A DNA stretch of 64,000 bases from Amblyornis subalaris (GCA_018881555.1 JACAXG010000056.1:1003462-1067461); one strand, 5' to 3'. Counted from the stretch's first letter, positions 49,149 through 62,361 are shown. Numbers and translations: made by a program. Notes: generated by a model not told the origin, from the sequence alone.

Positions 49149-49392
49149 GGCATTAAATAGTGCTGAACTAGACAGGTATTTCACCTCCTTGTATTTGCCC
49201 TCTACAACAAGGGCGACTGTTGCTGGGGTCTGGGCTTCCTTCATGAGTGTGGGGCAGTGCTTATGGCAGACAATTCCCTTTATCACACTTTNTAAAAAAT
49301 AATTTTATGAAGATACTTTCTTATAAACTAAATGNGGTTATGCTAAGGCAAAGGTGCAGTTCTAAACTGTGTATATATGTAGATATTGTATA

Positions 49393-49422
49393 GCAAAGCT
49401 CCAAGGCTATTTGGAGCTTTGC
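49393..49422. repeat. Perfect 12-base inverted repeat, 6-base loop
   Basis: gcaaagctccaa and ttggagctttgc are exact reverse complements separated by ggctat. It lies about 250 bases downstream of the compound microsatellite. Confidence 0.9.
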
Positions 49423-52400
49423 ATTCTCAAGAGAGACTGGAAATCCTGCATTGCTTTGGTAGGAAGATGCTGGAATAGAAGGAGGCCAACATGTGGTTGA
49501 ACTGACAACTGGTACCCCAAATCTGAACTACTGTAAAATACTTACTTTGATTTAACATTTGGCCCACTCATTAGGTTCTTTTTGCTCCAGGTTGAAATCT
49601 ATATCTGTAAACCTTATATATGTTCAAGTGGCAGATTTTCCCCTTCACTCTTGAAAGACAAAGGTCATAAGGAACATTTTTCTTGTGATCATAAGCCAGG
49701 TCCTGATCTTNTTTCCACAGCTAAATATCTGGAATAACATAATGTGTTTAATAGATTTGCTTCAGATCTTTGGCCATGTGAGTGATACTGTGAAGGACTC
49801 TCCCATCTCATCTAGTGCACATTGCACTGACCCTCTGAGTCAAATTACAGGCTCATNGAGGAAAATGTGCTTTCAAAAATGCATGTGCAAACACACACTG
49901 GTTCAGCATGGTGGGTGCAGCATGTGGCTTGCTGCAGTTTATTGTCAGAGTGTTTCATTAATTAAAGCCCAGGGCAGAAGTTGATGCTTGGACATCACCC
50001 AGTAGAGAAACTGTATCCTCTGCAGAAGGCGCTGGGAGTCCTTGGGAGGACTGCGGTGATAAATATATGCACATTTGCCCATCCTGATACAGTAGCTCTC
50101 ATCCCCCAAGCTTTCATCTGGCTTTAGCTCTGTAAAATGCCTCTGGTCATACAAGGGAAAGGCTATACCCAGTTAAGTGGAAGCCAGTGCCTCTGCCCTC
50201 TTCAGTTCACGCTTATGTGTGTTGTCTGTCACCTTGTAGTTAGAGATACACTGATAAACTAGNAGCTGCTGGTAGTTATCAGGAATTTAATTGAGAACCA
50301 TTTAACATNGGGGTGACCTTGTGAATGAAATTCTGAATGAAATAGTTTTCTTAGACACTTACCACACGCTAAAGAGTGCTGCAGTGCTCTGTGTTCTCCC
50401 TAGCTGTGCTGCAGTCACTATTCCAAGCGCTCAGCAGTATAGATGATCATCCCTCAAATGTTGTACATCGTTTTAGCAACACTTGAGGAGAAAAGTGTCA
50501 AATCCCTGTGGCCAGAAACCAGAGCAATACATGGAGAGTTCAGCACACTGCACACCAGCCTCTGTGAAAGGGCAGAGAGAGAAAGTCTACAAGACCTGTC
50601 AGAGCTGCTTCAGTCCTACCTGGTCAGAGTATATAAGTGATCTTTAAAAAAAAAAACCCAACCAAACAAGAAGGCAATCCTTTTTTAATTTTCCTTAAAG
50701 AACAGGCGTAGACCATGATGGTTTTTTTAATTTCCAGTCGTTTGTAAACCCATTCTAAGACAGTTATTTTCATGANTTTTTCCCTGGTCTCTGAAGCCCA
50801 AATCTCAGATAGTACATTTTGACTCAGGTCTGCTGGTGCCAGCACAGCTGCACTGATTCACAACAGTAACATGATCTAGTTACTTTTTCTAGTAACATAT
50901 TCACAAAACCTTTCTATCTGCTTTCTCCAACACTGTCAGGGCAGAGTACACACAGGCATATTTAATCTTCATGAAGCCTGGACCCTTCGTGTTTCAAGGA
51001 TGCCTACATTTTGATGACTGATGCTAGAGGTTTTTACCCTCAAGTTCATAATCCCAAGCAAAGCTCTCCAGACAGGCAGTTGTTAGCAATTTCTAATCTG
51101 CTGCATCACCATCTGCTGCTTTGCTCTTAGTTCACTGCTGCCTGAGTCTGGGGACCCAGCTATAATGTGCCCTTGCTGATACTTAACAAATACTAGGAGG
51201 AATACTTTACTGTTTTGCATTTTCCACTCTGTTTCTTCCCCTTCTTGGCTCTATTCTTTTGTCTTGTTTTCACNTTATTGGGTATGGTGTCTGGTTTCTA
51301 GTAGCATATTAGTAATGTAGGAAAAATGAACATAATTGCAAAAATACCACACAAAAGACCCGTATATTGCTTTCATTGCTTAATCCGCTTGCTGGGAATA
51401 ATTGAATGGGATTCCTTTTGTTTTGTNGCTGCCTGATTTTCTGAGTAGAAGTCCCCTCCTCCCATGCCTGACCCTGGAAGTACTGATGGGCAGACGAGCT
51501 TGAGAAAAAAAGAACTGAATTCAGCCCTTTGAAACAGAGCCTGCTCCAGAGAGTCAGAAATACGTAGTTAAAAGTATTACTGCTTGTCATTTCTCATGGT
51601 CTGTGTGCTTTGGAGACATTGGCAAAGATTCACCTGGACTGGGGTGTGAATTCAGCTGCAAGTTGGTGATGATAAACTCTGTGCTGCTGGAGTAACACAG
51701 ATATCAGGGGGGCTCTGCCACTCCAGTGGGGAGACCCTCTCCTAAGAGAGGCATAATTCAATGTTGTTGTAGTGGGAAATANCCTTAGAAGAGACCTCTT
51801 CTGTCAAAAATGCATTTTCCTGTTTCTGTATAGCTGTTANTAGTTCACTTTAAAGCCTCATTGGTCCAAACACGTGTCATCACCCTTGTTTTAGATAAAT
51901 GTGGTGCTTCAAGGTGGGCTCAAAGCCACAGAGCTCCTGTTCACACTAGCAGGTTTCAGCTGCTCTCTCCTCTGCAGTATGTGGTGAAGTAAAATCACTT
52001 TGCACAGCTCTGANGGTGTTACTGGTCCTACTTCTACTGTCCTCTATTGCTTCTGCATCTTTTGGATCTGTCCAGAGCACAGACAGAAGTGTAGTTGTAG
52101 GAGAGCAGAGCAGGAGCAAGAGCTGCAGGGAAAAATGCATGTGTGTTCCCAGATGGGCTCTGGGCTGCTGGTGACATTTCTACACAGGGGCCTGTCAGGA
52201 AACTGCAATTGCTGTTGGTGGGATGGTTTGTTAATGGAAAGGAGGCACTGGATGGGTGCACCTAGTGTGGTCTCATGTGTTAGGACTGGGATGTTGTTTT
52301 ACCCTGTGAACAGCAGCGGTGAGACAGAGGGATGTTGCAACAACCAAGGGCCCATGCATTAAAAAGCACATTGGCATATCGTGGGACTTATACAAAAAGT

Positions 52401-52446
52401 CACTAAAATGTTGACAAGATGAAGATATGGCCTTGAAGAAATACGT

Positions 52447-52803
52447 TTAAAGACCTTCAGCTGTAAACCTTATCAACAGGAAGATTGAGAAGTGACTTAA
52501 TTGCAGTGTGCAAGTACTTCATGGGTGGAAGATACAGGATATTAAACAGCTCTTTAGTTTAGGAAGAGAAAGGCATAAGCCAATAGCAGAGCTAAAAGGT
52601 GAGTCTGGACAAAAGCGAGGTAGAATCTAGCCAGGCAGTGGAGGTGAAAAGCCTCTGGGACAAACTGCTGAGGGAAAGGACGGATTTTCCATCTTTTGAT
52701 GTGTTCANCTTATTCCTGGAAGCTTTCCTGGAAAATGCTTTTGCCAAATACAGCAGCACTGACTAGATGGGAGTTCAGATTAGATGTTCAAACAGTCCCT
52801 ACT
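52447..52803 (+). mobile_element. Old amniote CR1 LINE 3'-end remnant, sense strand
   Basis: Landmarks of the ancient CR1 3' end occur in sense order: 'gattgagaagtgacttaatt', 'gcagtgtgcaagtacttcat', 'ttaaacagctctttagttta', 'gagaaaggcataagccaata', 'gattttccatcttttgatgt', 'ctggaaaatgcttttgccaa' and 'ggagttcagattagatgttc'. The element is diverged with small indels and no coding capacity. It is probably the same general family as the minus-strand remnant at 3221-3420. Confidence 0.75.
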
Positions 52804-55800
52804 TGTTTAAAGCCTATACATCTTCTTGTCACACCGGAGTGTGAGATGGAGGACATAGCTCTGGAAAGCGGCTTGGCAGACCTGGCACATTGCCAGGTCT
52901 AATACTGGTGTGTGGTGTAAACGTGCAGAAAGCAACCTTGAATGGTCATCTAAAAACACATCCANGACAAAATATTCTTACATATTTGGAAGATCAGGCA
53001 CTAAAATAAACGGCCTGATTTCATTGTTGCTTAGCAGAAATGAGAGCTGCAAACACTTTGTTATCCTGGAATAAGGGTAATTATGTACTAAAATAAAATT
53101 TGGGTGCTCAAGGATTTTGTGCACAATTAGACAGCTTATCTTCCTGTTCCTTTATGGAACTGGCAATATTTGAGCTCATCTCATGTGTTGTGAAGTAATA
53201 AATTGTACAAATCACGCCTAGTATTTCATTTGGGAAGGAAACCGATAACTCTGCCTTGCAGAAAGTTGTCGTCTGTTCAAAACTCGGCTCAGGCTGTGGC
53301 AGCTTTATTGTGCAGCCGTGTAACATTCCTACCAGTAATGTATGTGTGTGCAGAGAGAGGGNGGGCAGGCAGTAATTGTTTCACTGACAGAAAAGATATA
53401 GACAGATGCACAGAAGCATTCTGGAACAAAAATGGGGCTGCATCCACTGAAACAACAGATGCTGCCTTGTGAAAATATTTTTTCCATTATAGCTCCAATG
53501 TCATCTCCCACTTATCTCTCTCAGAAGTGCAGAAGGAGCTCATTTCAAGGGTACCTATTCTTGCCAGTGGCATTCCTCCTGCCTCGCAGCCTCAAAAAAG
53601 GGAATGGGTTTTTAACAGGCATCATGGTGGGGGGACCATTTGTCTGCGATTAGGCCCGAGAAAGGAAAGAAACTTTTGTCCGAGTGAAAGGGAAGCTTGT
53701 AGTTCATTAAGCGGTGCAGGGATTAGCCATGTCGAGAGCTCTGTTCTCAAAAAGCACTGGAGAGGGCCCGGGGAGGGGAGGGCTCGTTCTAAGAACTTTC
53801 TTCCTTTTCTCTTCTATTCTGTGGGTCTTTAATGGCTTCCCCGCGGTGGGGCACGGCGTAAGTAGGGGATCCTGGTCTTATTAGTGGGCTTTGGGTCCCC
53901 CACCTCCCTCCAGCCCAGCATCTCTTTATCATTCTGCCAGTTCATTACAAGCCCCAGCCAAGACTTCACTGGCTTGGGACTAAGCTAAAGAAGGGAGAAA
54001 GAAAAGGGATGGGGGAGGGAAGAGGACGCAAAGCAATTAATTTGGGAGCATTCAGGCCTGAGAATGTAGGCCACTCCAGAAGAAACGGTCCCCCCAAAAG
54101 AAAAGAGAAAAAACGAACCTTTAACAATGTTTTCTTTCAAGGTTTTGGCTACTGTTGCATAAAACCCTCCAGAGCTTTGATATTTTTCCACTTCTAATTT
54201 GCCCAGACCAAGGAGTTTCTCCATAGAAATGTTTCCTTTCATTAGAAGTTTTCAGATTTCCCCTTGATTCCCAAATGTTCCTGCTTAGGATGCAGAAAAG
54301 CTTTTGGGTTTTTGGTATTAATAGTCCCTTGCGGCCAAAATGTGAAATTTGTGCGCAGGTAAATTTCCTCTGTCCTTGCTGGGAACCTCAGATGACTATT
54401 GGCCACTATTACAGGCAAAGTCCGGGCTCCATGGTTTGCCTCCTGCTGTTCCTATGGAAAATTCCTTTTGCAATCAAAACAGTTCTTGTTCTTTCAGGTG
54501 GATACAATCAAATGCAGAATTACTGCAGGTCTCACTGGCACAGAGAGCCATCCGGGGAGCCCACGTTGCTTCCCTCACTTGGAAATTCTGGAAAAGATAT
54601 TCTGGCATAAATTCAATGTTGAACATCAACTCTGGAGTGGAAACCCCTCTTTCCAGGCATCTGAGCTCACCAGTCATTCCTCATCTGGGCTGAGAGCTCA
54701 TGAATAAGGATATTGCCACGGGACTGACGGCAAAACAGTTTTTCCAGAATCAGCTCCAAGCACAGATGCTCTCAAAGCTATTTCCTCTGGAGCAGTGGGA
54801 GTTTTGGTGGGCCTGGAGGTCCGGTCTCACTGCCTCACCACGCCGGCCNGCATACAGAAAGGCATCTGAATCATTTAGCTTAATGAAAGAGCCACAAATG
54901 ACTAACACAAAAAAAAAAAATCAAGTTAGAATTTCCAATTGTTTATTTTCACCTGTGTGTACCCACTTGTGATTTCCTGGCCAGTAAAGGCACACTAGTA
55001 TGCATGCTTCTATGGGTAAGGGGATTTACAGCTGACCATTGGGTAGTTTAGGCATTTTTCAAAAATACTTGGATAGATGGAGGTGCGTTGAAGATGAGGG
55101 AGTCTGAGATGAGACCGTGTTGCTTCTCCTGCAAACCCAGCCATGTGTTTCTCTGGGCTTGNATTTCTTCCTGACTGCATTCACCACATCACTGAAATAC
55201 TCAGCATATGCTGCATTTCCACTCGAGGTGAGCCACAGCTGAGCCACTCACTCGCGTGACAGTTTGACTAAAGAAATCTGGCATAATTTGTTGCCGTGTT
55301 GTCTCCTAGTTTTGAGTGCCAGTGTGTTTGCTCTAGGCTGTTTGGCTTCCTNGAAAGGCACCTGCCCATTTGCTGCTGATCTTACACAGTGTGGGAGAAC
55401 AGTGTTCACAAATCAGTGCAGGAGCTCTCTGTTTCTAAGAGAAATCACAATTCAAATATTTATTTTAGAGAAGTCCCACAGTAACACTCTGATTGCAGAC
55501 AAATGTAAAGGTGTGTCTGAGCCAGGGGGGATGCAAACACAGGGTGGGAAACGGCATCTGCACTATGTTGTCCTGGCTCAAATCTATGAAGTGGCGTGGA
55601 TNTGGGACGAACATGAGATCATTGGACTCCTAATGAGAGAAAGCCTGGAAATGTAGGAAATTAATCCTCTCCAGTGGCATCCCATTCTGTCAAACACAAG
55701 CAGCTCTGTAGTCNTACCTGGAAGGGTGCAGAAAGACACAGTTGCCTCGAGGAGAGATTGAGATCAACCAATTTTACTGCCTCTTCATGCTGCCTTCCAT

Positions 55801-58800
55801 GCCCTGCCACAGCGCTTCTGGAGTGTCCTGTTCCCCTTGGAACACCCCTGGGGCTCTGCATCTCTGGGAAATGACCTCCTCCAAGGGCAGCAAAGACGAT
55901 TTGCTTTGCCATGACCTGTGGTTAGAAATGTGGGTGCCAAATTCTTTGCTCAAGCCTTTGTTTAGCAACTGGGTCGCCTGTTTCTATCAGAGGGCAGGAT
56001 TTAGGCATGTAAAGTAAATGGATTATCAGGAATGCTATCTTCACTCGTTTTCTTTATTTCCCTTTTTGCTTCCTTTCTGGTCAAGGTTAATTCAGAGCTC
56101 TCATGTGATCCCACTGGAATGACTGGAGAATGTTTCCCAATACTTTCCAAGCTGTTTTCCAGCAAAGGCTGTTGGTACAAGGCACTATAAAGACCAGCAG
56201 AAGGTTCATACTGGCAATCAGCAGCTCTGACTTCCAGTATCCTACTGCAGGGTGAACCATAAAACAGGGGGTGGTGGGTAAATTGAGAATAAAATTGTGG
56301 TGGGTAAGAGCTACAGGCAACATCTGCCTTTCCCATCAGTGGCAAGGCAGAGCAGTTACACTTTTTATTTTTAGCAACTTTATTTGCAAACATGTGATAT
56401 TCCACTGAATAAGAGGTGGTCAGTTAAATGGATGTTTTGGCAAGTTACTTTCCTCCTGGAGTCCAGCCTTGATGGAGTGAGCTGAGCCCACATCCCATCC
56501 TGGGCTGTGCCTCCGGCATNGTTCTCAGACACACGTTTTGATTCATAGCCTGTAGGGACAAAAGTTGGGATTTAATTATGGATGGAGCCAATCAGTTAAA
56601 TAAAATGACAGCCCACTGAGGTTTTTAGCACAGAACTTGTCCTGCATTTTCAGTGATTACATCCCAAATCCTCCCGTTTCTCTCCTCCCCACCCCCATGT
56701 GTGTATTCATTGGTATTTCTGGGGTTTGGTCTGGTTCAAAAGCAAAAATGCTGAGCGGTAATAAAAATCAAGGTTAATGNACCATAATATTGAGTCAAGT
56801 GACTTGTAAAAATTCTTGCTTTAGTTTCTCTTAGTTCACAGATGCAAGGTTCAGAACTTTTTCCAGCAAGATTTGCTATTGCAACATGCTCTTATTATGA
56901 CAGCTTTTATTTTTAGAAATGTTGAGAATCTCTTTGGAAACTATTTATAGGTTTGCTGCTCAAATATGCTGGAGCTTTTTATTTTTTTATTAATTCTTGC
57001 ATGNATACTTTTGCTTTAATGTTGTTTTTATTTAATGACATTAAATATATATTTTTTTTTGAGTGAAGCTCAAGCATACAAACCTTTCCCTTGCTGATGT
57101 ATATATTGAAAAAGCTTGGGGCCATAACCGAGTGCTACTCAAGTGAATTTAGATTCAGCTAAGGCATGACTTAACTGTGGTAGTTAATTGGGATAAATTC
57201 ATGTGGGTAGACCCCCAGATTAATTTGTCAGATGCCTTGGGTGAGTACTTAATTGCCAGGGTTTTATGCAAACCATAAAGAGGCAGTTAGTTTAAGTGTN
57301 GAAGCTGACTCCCTGCAGAGGGGGATGCTTTGCTCTATCCTTTTTCTGATCATCTGTCCCCATCCTGCTGTTCTTTTGGGCAAATCTTCTCCATGCATCC
57401 CAGCTGCTGAATAGGAAATCAGGGCAAATCACCTTGTCTNTTTTTTTAATCACTTATTACCTAGAAATGAAGTTCCATCATAATTTCAAATTATGCAATT
57501 ACTCATTTTTTTCCTTCACTAAAATTTCAATATTTACGAGGCTCATTGCCACACTTTAGAGGCCAGTTTAGGAAAATATCTGCATGCCTGTGATTTTCTG
57601 AGGACTCCACNGTGGAGAAATTGGATAGATTTGTGTCCAAGTCAGAATGACAAGGGCTGAAATACATGGAAGCATTTTAATCTAGTATGTTAATGGCTTT
57701 TCCTGTCTCGGAAATGTCCATTCTCTACTCAGGCAAAAGAAATGAAATGCAAAAAAAAATTATGAATAACATCTAATCAAAAAGCCATCCCTGGTTTTAT
57801 ATCTTAGAGCAGAAATTAACCATGACGGCTGCTCCTGGAAGGTTATTTGTTCATGCTATTATGCAGAATTCTGAAAATTGCCATTTTTTCCTTGTAGANT
57901 GTTATCAGGAACAGTTATGTGTTTTGCCTAAAGACTATTACTTCCATTGTTTTTGAACTTTACACCAGACATAGTCTATCACAAAAATAATCACTTGTCT
58001 TGTGACAAAACAAACCATTCCATTTCTTTCTTTTTTCCAAGGCATCTCATTATCAACTTTGGAAGGAAGTTGAATTTATAAAAAGATAAGTCATGTAAAT
58101 AAGCTGGAAGAAATCTAATCAAAGTCCTTTGTCTTCTTTGGCAAGCACAGCTCCATTAAACTGTGATTCTCCTTTGAAGCTTCAATTACCTGACTTACCA
58201 GAGCTGGAGCAGAGGAGAAATGGCTAATATTTCTGAATAATGTGCGTGTGTGTATGTAAGGGGAAGTTATTACCTTTTGGGGGGGATAAAAAAAAGTCTG
58301 AGCAAGTTTACAGATTGCAGCTTTGTGATTTTGGCCAGCTGCTTGGAATCACAGGATGGAATTTATCCCTGATGAGTCCCCACTGTAAGCAAGTGGAGGA
58401 GCAGGGCCAGTAAGTGCTGTCTCTCCAATAACTCCAGGGGTGCCCATGCCCCATCCCCTTTCTCACATGCAACTCACACTTGCACCCATTTATGTCTACA
58501 CATGTTTGTGGCCCCAGATGCTGTTTTTACCAAGTGCACATCAAAAATGCCTTGCATTGCTCCTCTGTGAGCAGTCCCCAGGCTGCGTTGCACGGGGTTC
58601 TTGTGATGGTATTTGCCGCTACGTTTAAAGGTAAATGCCAAATTCCCCTCGCTGCTTTTTAGAGTGTGCATCCACAACTGTCTGTGCTGACAGATGCAAT
58701 TAGCCCTGATATCATGGGGAGCAGCATCCACCTAGCCCTGGTGGTGTGAAAGTCTGGGTGTCTTATCATACTGTTAGGCAGAGTAAATCAGAGTAACTGA

Positions 58801-58843
58801 GGAATCTTGAGTATTTGAGTAAAATCACCCTGCTGGACTCTGT

Positions 58844-58858
58844 GCTGCTGCTGCTGCT
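58844..58858. repeat. Short CTG triplet run
   Basis: Five consecutive gct/ctg units. Short and unremarkable in length. Confidence 0.85.
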
Positions 58859-60613
58859 AAATTTCTGCTGCCTGGAAAGCTTCTTCTACACTCACCCAGG
58901 CTCCAGAAATTGCCACAGAGAGGCACAGGACTTGCAAGGCAATAAGACATACCTGCCTTCTCCCAAATGACACAGACTCACNTTTTTATTCTTCAGCCAA
59001 GCATTCAGCTGATGCACCAATGAGCCATACACATGCAGTTTGCCACGGATTTCTTACAAATTATTTTAATCCTTCTAACCCCCCCCCCCATCATTCTGGG
59101 TTGTGTAAATAACTTAAAAAATGAGGGCAAAAAACATGGATTTTCTGTTCCTTGTTGGAATGCTGTTCTGGTGTAACTGAGAGGAGAGCTTGACCTGCTG
59201 TATCCGTTTTTGCAGAGTTCAAACCGTAATTCCAGGCCAGATTCTAATCTGTGCTTCTTGCTCATATTTCACTGAAGCTCTCAAAAAATACACATGCTGT
59301 GGACTGCAGTGCAGCGTTGCAGGCAGCGAGTGGCTATTATCTGGCCTGAAGGATCTTCTGGAAATAAATTTAAAAAAAAAAAAGATAGTGATCAAATTGC
59401 TGAAGTGAACAACTGATGGGTGTTTTAAGTCTTCAATTTGTTTTCATTTGCTTGGAAAAGCAGACCACGTTTGTCTTTAGAGCAAAAGGCAGTTATTGAT
59501 AGCGCTACTTAAATGAGCAAATAAAATGCTTGCAATGACAGTTATCAAAGGTTAGGTCCCTGGAGATAAAAAGCTTTTGTGTCCATGTGCACTCCAAACC
59601 AAATCTTTCTGTGGGCCTACATAAAGTGTACAACAATGTGCTTCCCTTCTGAACTTTTTTGGGACATGGCATGGAAAGACTGTAGCAGTCTTCATGAAGT
59701 CAAATCCCAGATGGGTATTGGTTTCAAAGGGAACGATGACTAGCCAGTATGTTAAATATTTTAATTCAGTAAAGCCTCCTGTTCTCCTTGATGTTTGCTA
59801 AAGTTACGTTCAGCAGCTGTAGAGGAGAATGTGCACAAGAAACCGAAGGAGAATCCTGTGTCCTCTCCTCTTGCCTGGCCAATAAATTTTAGCACTGAGT
59901 AGGCAGGCACAAGCCCTCNTCACCTTGGCCCGTGGGGTGGGGAGATGAGCAGCGAGGGGTTCAGATGGAAGCGGAGCCGCGAGCAGCTGGACCAGGTGCC
60001 ACTGCTGCTCCGAAATGTCACTTTAAAGGCTATTAACATAGTGAAGGCTTTTGAAGGCTACTGAACTGTTTGTAGCATAATCCTTCCGCTTTTCTGCCGC
60101 AGCACTCTGCGTGTTGTGCTAATAGACACTTGTGCAGATGAAGCCCACCATGCGCAGAGCTCCGGGCAGCAAAACCGCGAGAGGTGCTTTATCTGCAGGC
60201 AGTGGCAGATAATTGCTGTTTGTGCTGTGAGTCTGATACAGGCAGGCAGGCATGTCAGACCTGCCCCATTTTTAAGATAGATTTGAATTTTCCCAGACTC
60301 CAGGGTTATCTGGATGTGGGCAGAAGGTCTTGAGAGATAAGAGGTTGTTAATAGTAGAGGTGAGGGGTTTTGGGGGGCGGAAGGTTTGTCTTTAACTTCT
60401 TCACCTGGCCAATACTTTCTGCAGTATTAGAGAATAATCCTTTCTGCAATATTAGAAAGTTGTTTGCAATCAGTTTTTGCAGAAAGGGGCTGCTTTTGCA
60501 GTCAGCCAATACAACAGCCTTTCCTTCAGTGCAACTGCACTGGCTTTTGGTTTCTTTTGCTTTCTTCCGCTATTTTTTGGCTTCTGTAGAATTTGTCTAA
60601 TCTTACCTTGCTT

Positions 60614-60665
60614 GAACTGTGAATCAGAGCCTTTAGCCTTTAGAACTGTGAATCAGAGCCTTTAG
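60614..60665. repeat. Tandem duplication with 29-base period
   Basis: A 23-base block starting gaactgtgaatcagagcc occurs at 60614-60636 and again, identical, at 60643-60665. The copies are separated by six bases, giving a 29-base period. The identity suggests a fairly recent duplication. Confidence 0.9.
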
Positions 60666-60699
60666 ACTTGCTTTAAATCAGAGGATTTAAGGCAAGTCT
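60664..60699. repeat. 16-base hairpin with 4-base loop
   Basis: Arms 60664-60679 (agacttgctttaaatc) and 60684-60699 (gatttaaggcaagtct) pair at 15 of 16 positions. The one exception is a G-T pair that would be a wobble pair in RNA. The loop is agag. The left arm overlaps the end of the 29-base duplication. Confidence 0.9.
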
Positions 60700-62341
60700 C
60701 TGTGTAGTTGATTTCTCACTGGTGCCCCACTTCTGTCTGAGCATTCACTTGGCTCTGAGCTTGACTAGACTGGAGTGAAGGTGGCAGGTACTGACTTGTC
60801 GTGCTGAGTAGTATATATATGTATATTCTCATACTCAGTTGAGGCCTGAGAAGAAACCTCTACTCTGTCCTGCTGTTCATGAGCCTGGCTTTGCTACTGA
60901 AAACATTCTTAGCTGTGACTTTACACTACAGGTGTCTCTGCTTTTATGTTNTGTAAGTTATGAGGCATTTAGCTCATTTTCCAAGGGCACCTNCTTTGCT
61001 TTTCACGGGACAAAGCTCACGTGTCTCAATGCACTGCACTGCAGCTGGTTGAATCAGTTCCTTCTTAATTTTAGTATTTGATCAGCTTGTTCCTTTTCAT
61101 TTTAATTTATTGCCAGTTATGCCTTCCTTGCTCAGAAGCAGTAATGTATGACATAAAAGCCAGCTCTCCCCTCCCTCCCTGGCTTCACTTGTCAACTGTG
61201 TTCACTCATAGCTACTGCCATTTTAACAACCAGTTCCTGCACTTAGATCTTGAGAATGAATGATTAAAAAATCCAGCACCTGAGACCCACAGTGAAATGC
61301 AGTGAGTTTGCTGGAAAAGGCAACCCTTCAGCTGATCATTCACCTTATGGAAATGGCAAAGGTGGGAGATGTTACACTACATGTCCAGTCTCTCTCCTTG
61401 CTTGGAGTAAGGCTGTCTAAACAATTGAATTCTCACTAATTGATGCTTNCTCAGTTACAATCTAACAGCATCTCATCTGTTCCCAGTGGAACCTTGCCTC
61501 CGTGCCCCCACTGCNGGATCGTCACCCTTTTATCAGGAGAATTGCCTGTGCTGGACTGGCCTCACCCTGTCCACCATTCCCACAGGATATTTGTTGCTGG
61601 ACACAAAGCACTTGTCACTTCTCCAGCTCTGGAAGGCAGAAAGGGTTGGATAGATTCCTGAAAAATATGCTTTGTGGCTATGGCAAAGATGCTTTAAGAA
61701 ATCACAAGCAGAGAGAAGCACTTAGGGCCAGGTGGTGTTTAACTTATGCAGGGTAGTCTCTTTCCCAGTGACACATGGGAAGGTGTTTGTGTGCTGTCTG
61801 ATTTGGTGGGTGATGCTGGAAGCTTGTCCTTTGGTTAGAGACAGAAGCACAAACCAGGGTCTGCTTATCTACTGAGTGCAGACAAGCAGTAACATATTTT
61901 GAAAAAGTAGATTCCTTTTAAAGCAGTATTCCCTGAATTCTGGCAAAAATTGGCTGTGGGTCCATTGACTGCATATACAGATCAGGATTTATCATAGGGC
62001 CTACTACCTGTTAAGCTCAAAAGGAAAACCCCCAAGGTNTACATCAAGTCAGGTATCAAAGAGCTCACACAAATAACCTACACAACGTATGTTGTCCTAA
62101 GGCAACATGTTACTAAACAGATGGGTTTGCATCTTTCCCTGCTGCTGTTCGTTGCAGCTGCTCACGAGGTGTTTCACCTTCCCATGCAGTAATACCCCTG
62201 TGCAGCAAAGGTGTGATTTAGATTTGGTTTCAGGCAAAAACTTTGAAGGGTGAAGGTGGTAATTTTATCCAGGCTTTTTTCCTAAGTAATTTGTATTGTT
62301 CCTTTTCCTGAGACCTTCTACAGCTTGTGCTTTCCATAGCC

Positions 62342-62361
62342 TTTTTTTTTTTTTCTTTTTT
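62342..62361. repeat. Poly-T tract
   Basis: Thirteen T, one C, then six more T. It could be the reverse-strand tail of a processed insertion, but no adjacent retrocopy was recognised. Confidence 0.85.

Larger units (their letters stand above)
46322..52446 (+). other. FGFRL1: FGFRL1 downstream intron, segment 4 (non-coding)
   Basis: Intronic DNA between the CpG island and an old CR1 remnant. It contains an inverted pair of AP-1-like sites (47060-47086), a G-quadruplex-type motif (48677-48695), a compound TA/CA microsatellite (49032-49148) and a perfect 12-base hairpin (49393-49422). No exon was recognised. Confidence 0.65.

Noticed and set aside
48918..49160. Frame ending in a His-Thr repeat, reminiscent of the histidine-rich cytoplasmic tail of FGFRL1
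   Set aside because: The His-Thr run is simply the CA microsatellite translated. The non-repetitive end that follows the run in the real tail, and the transmembrane segment before it, are absent.
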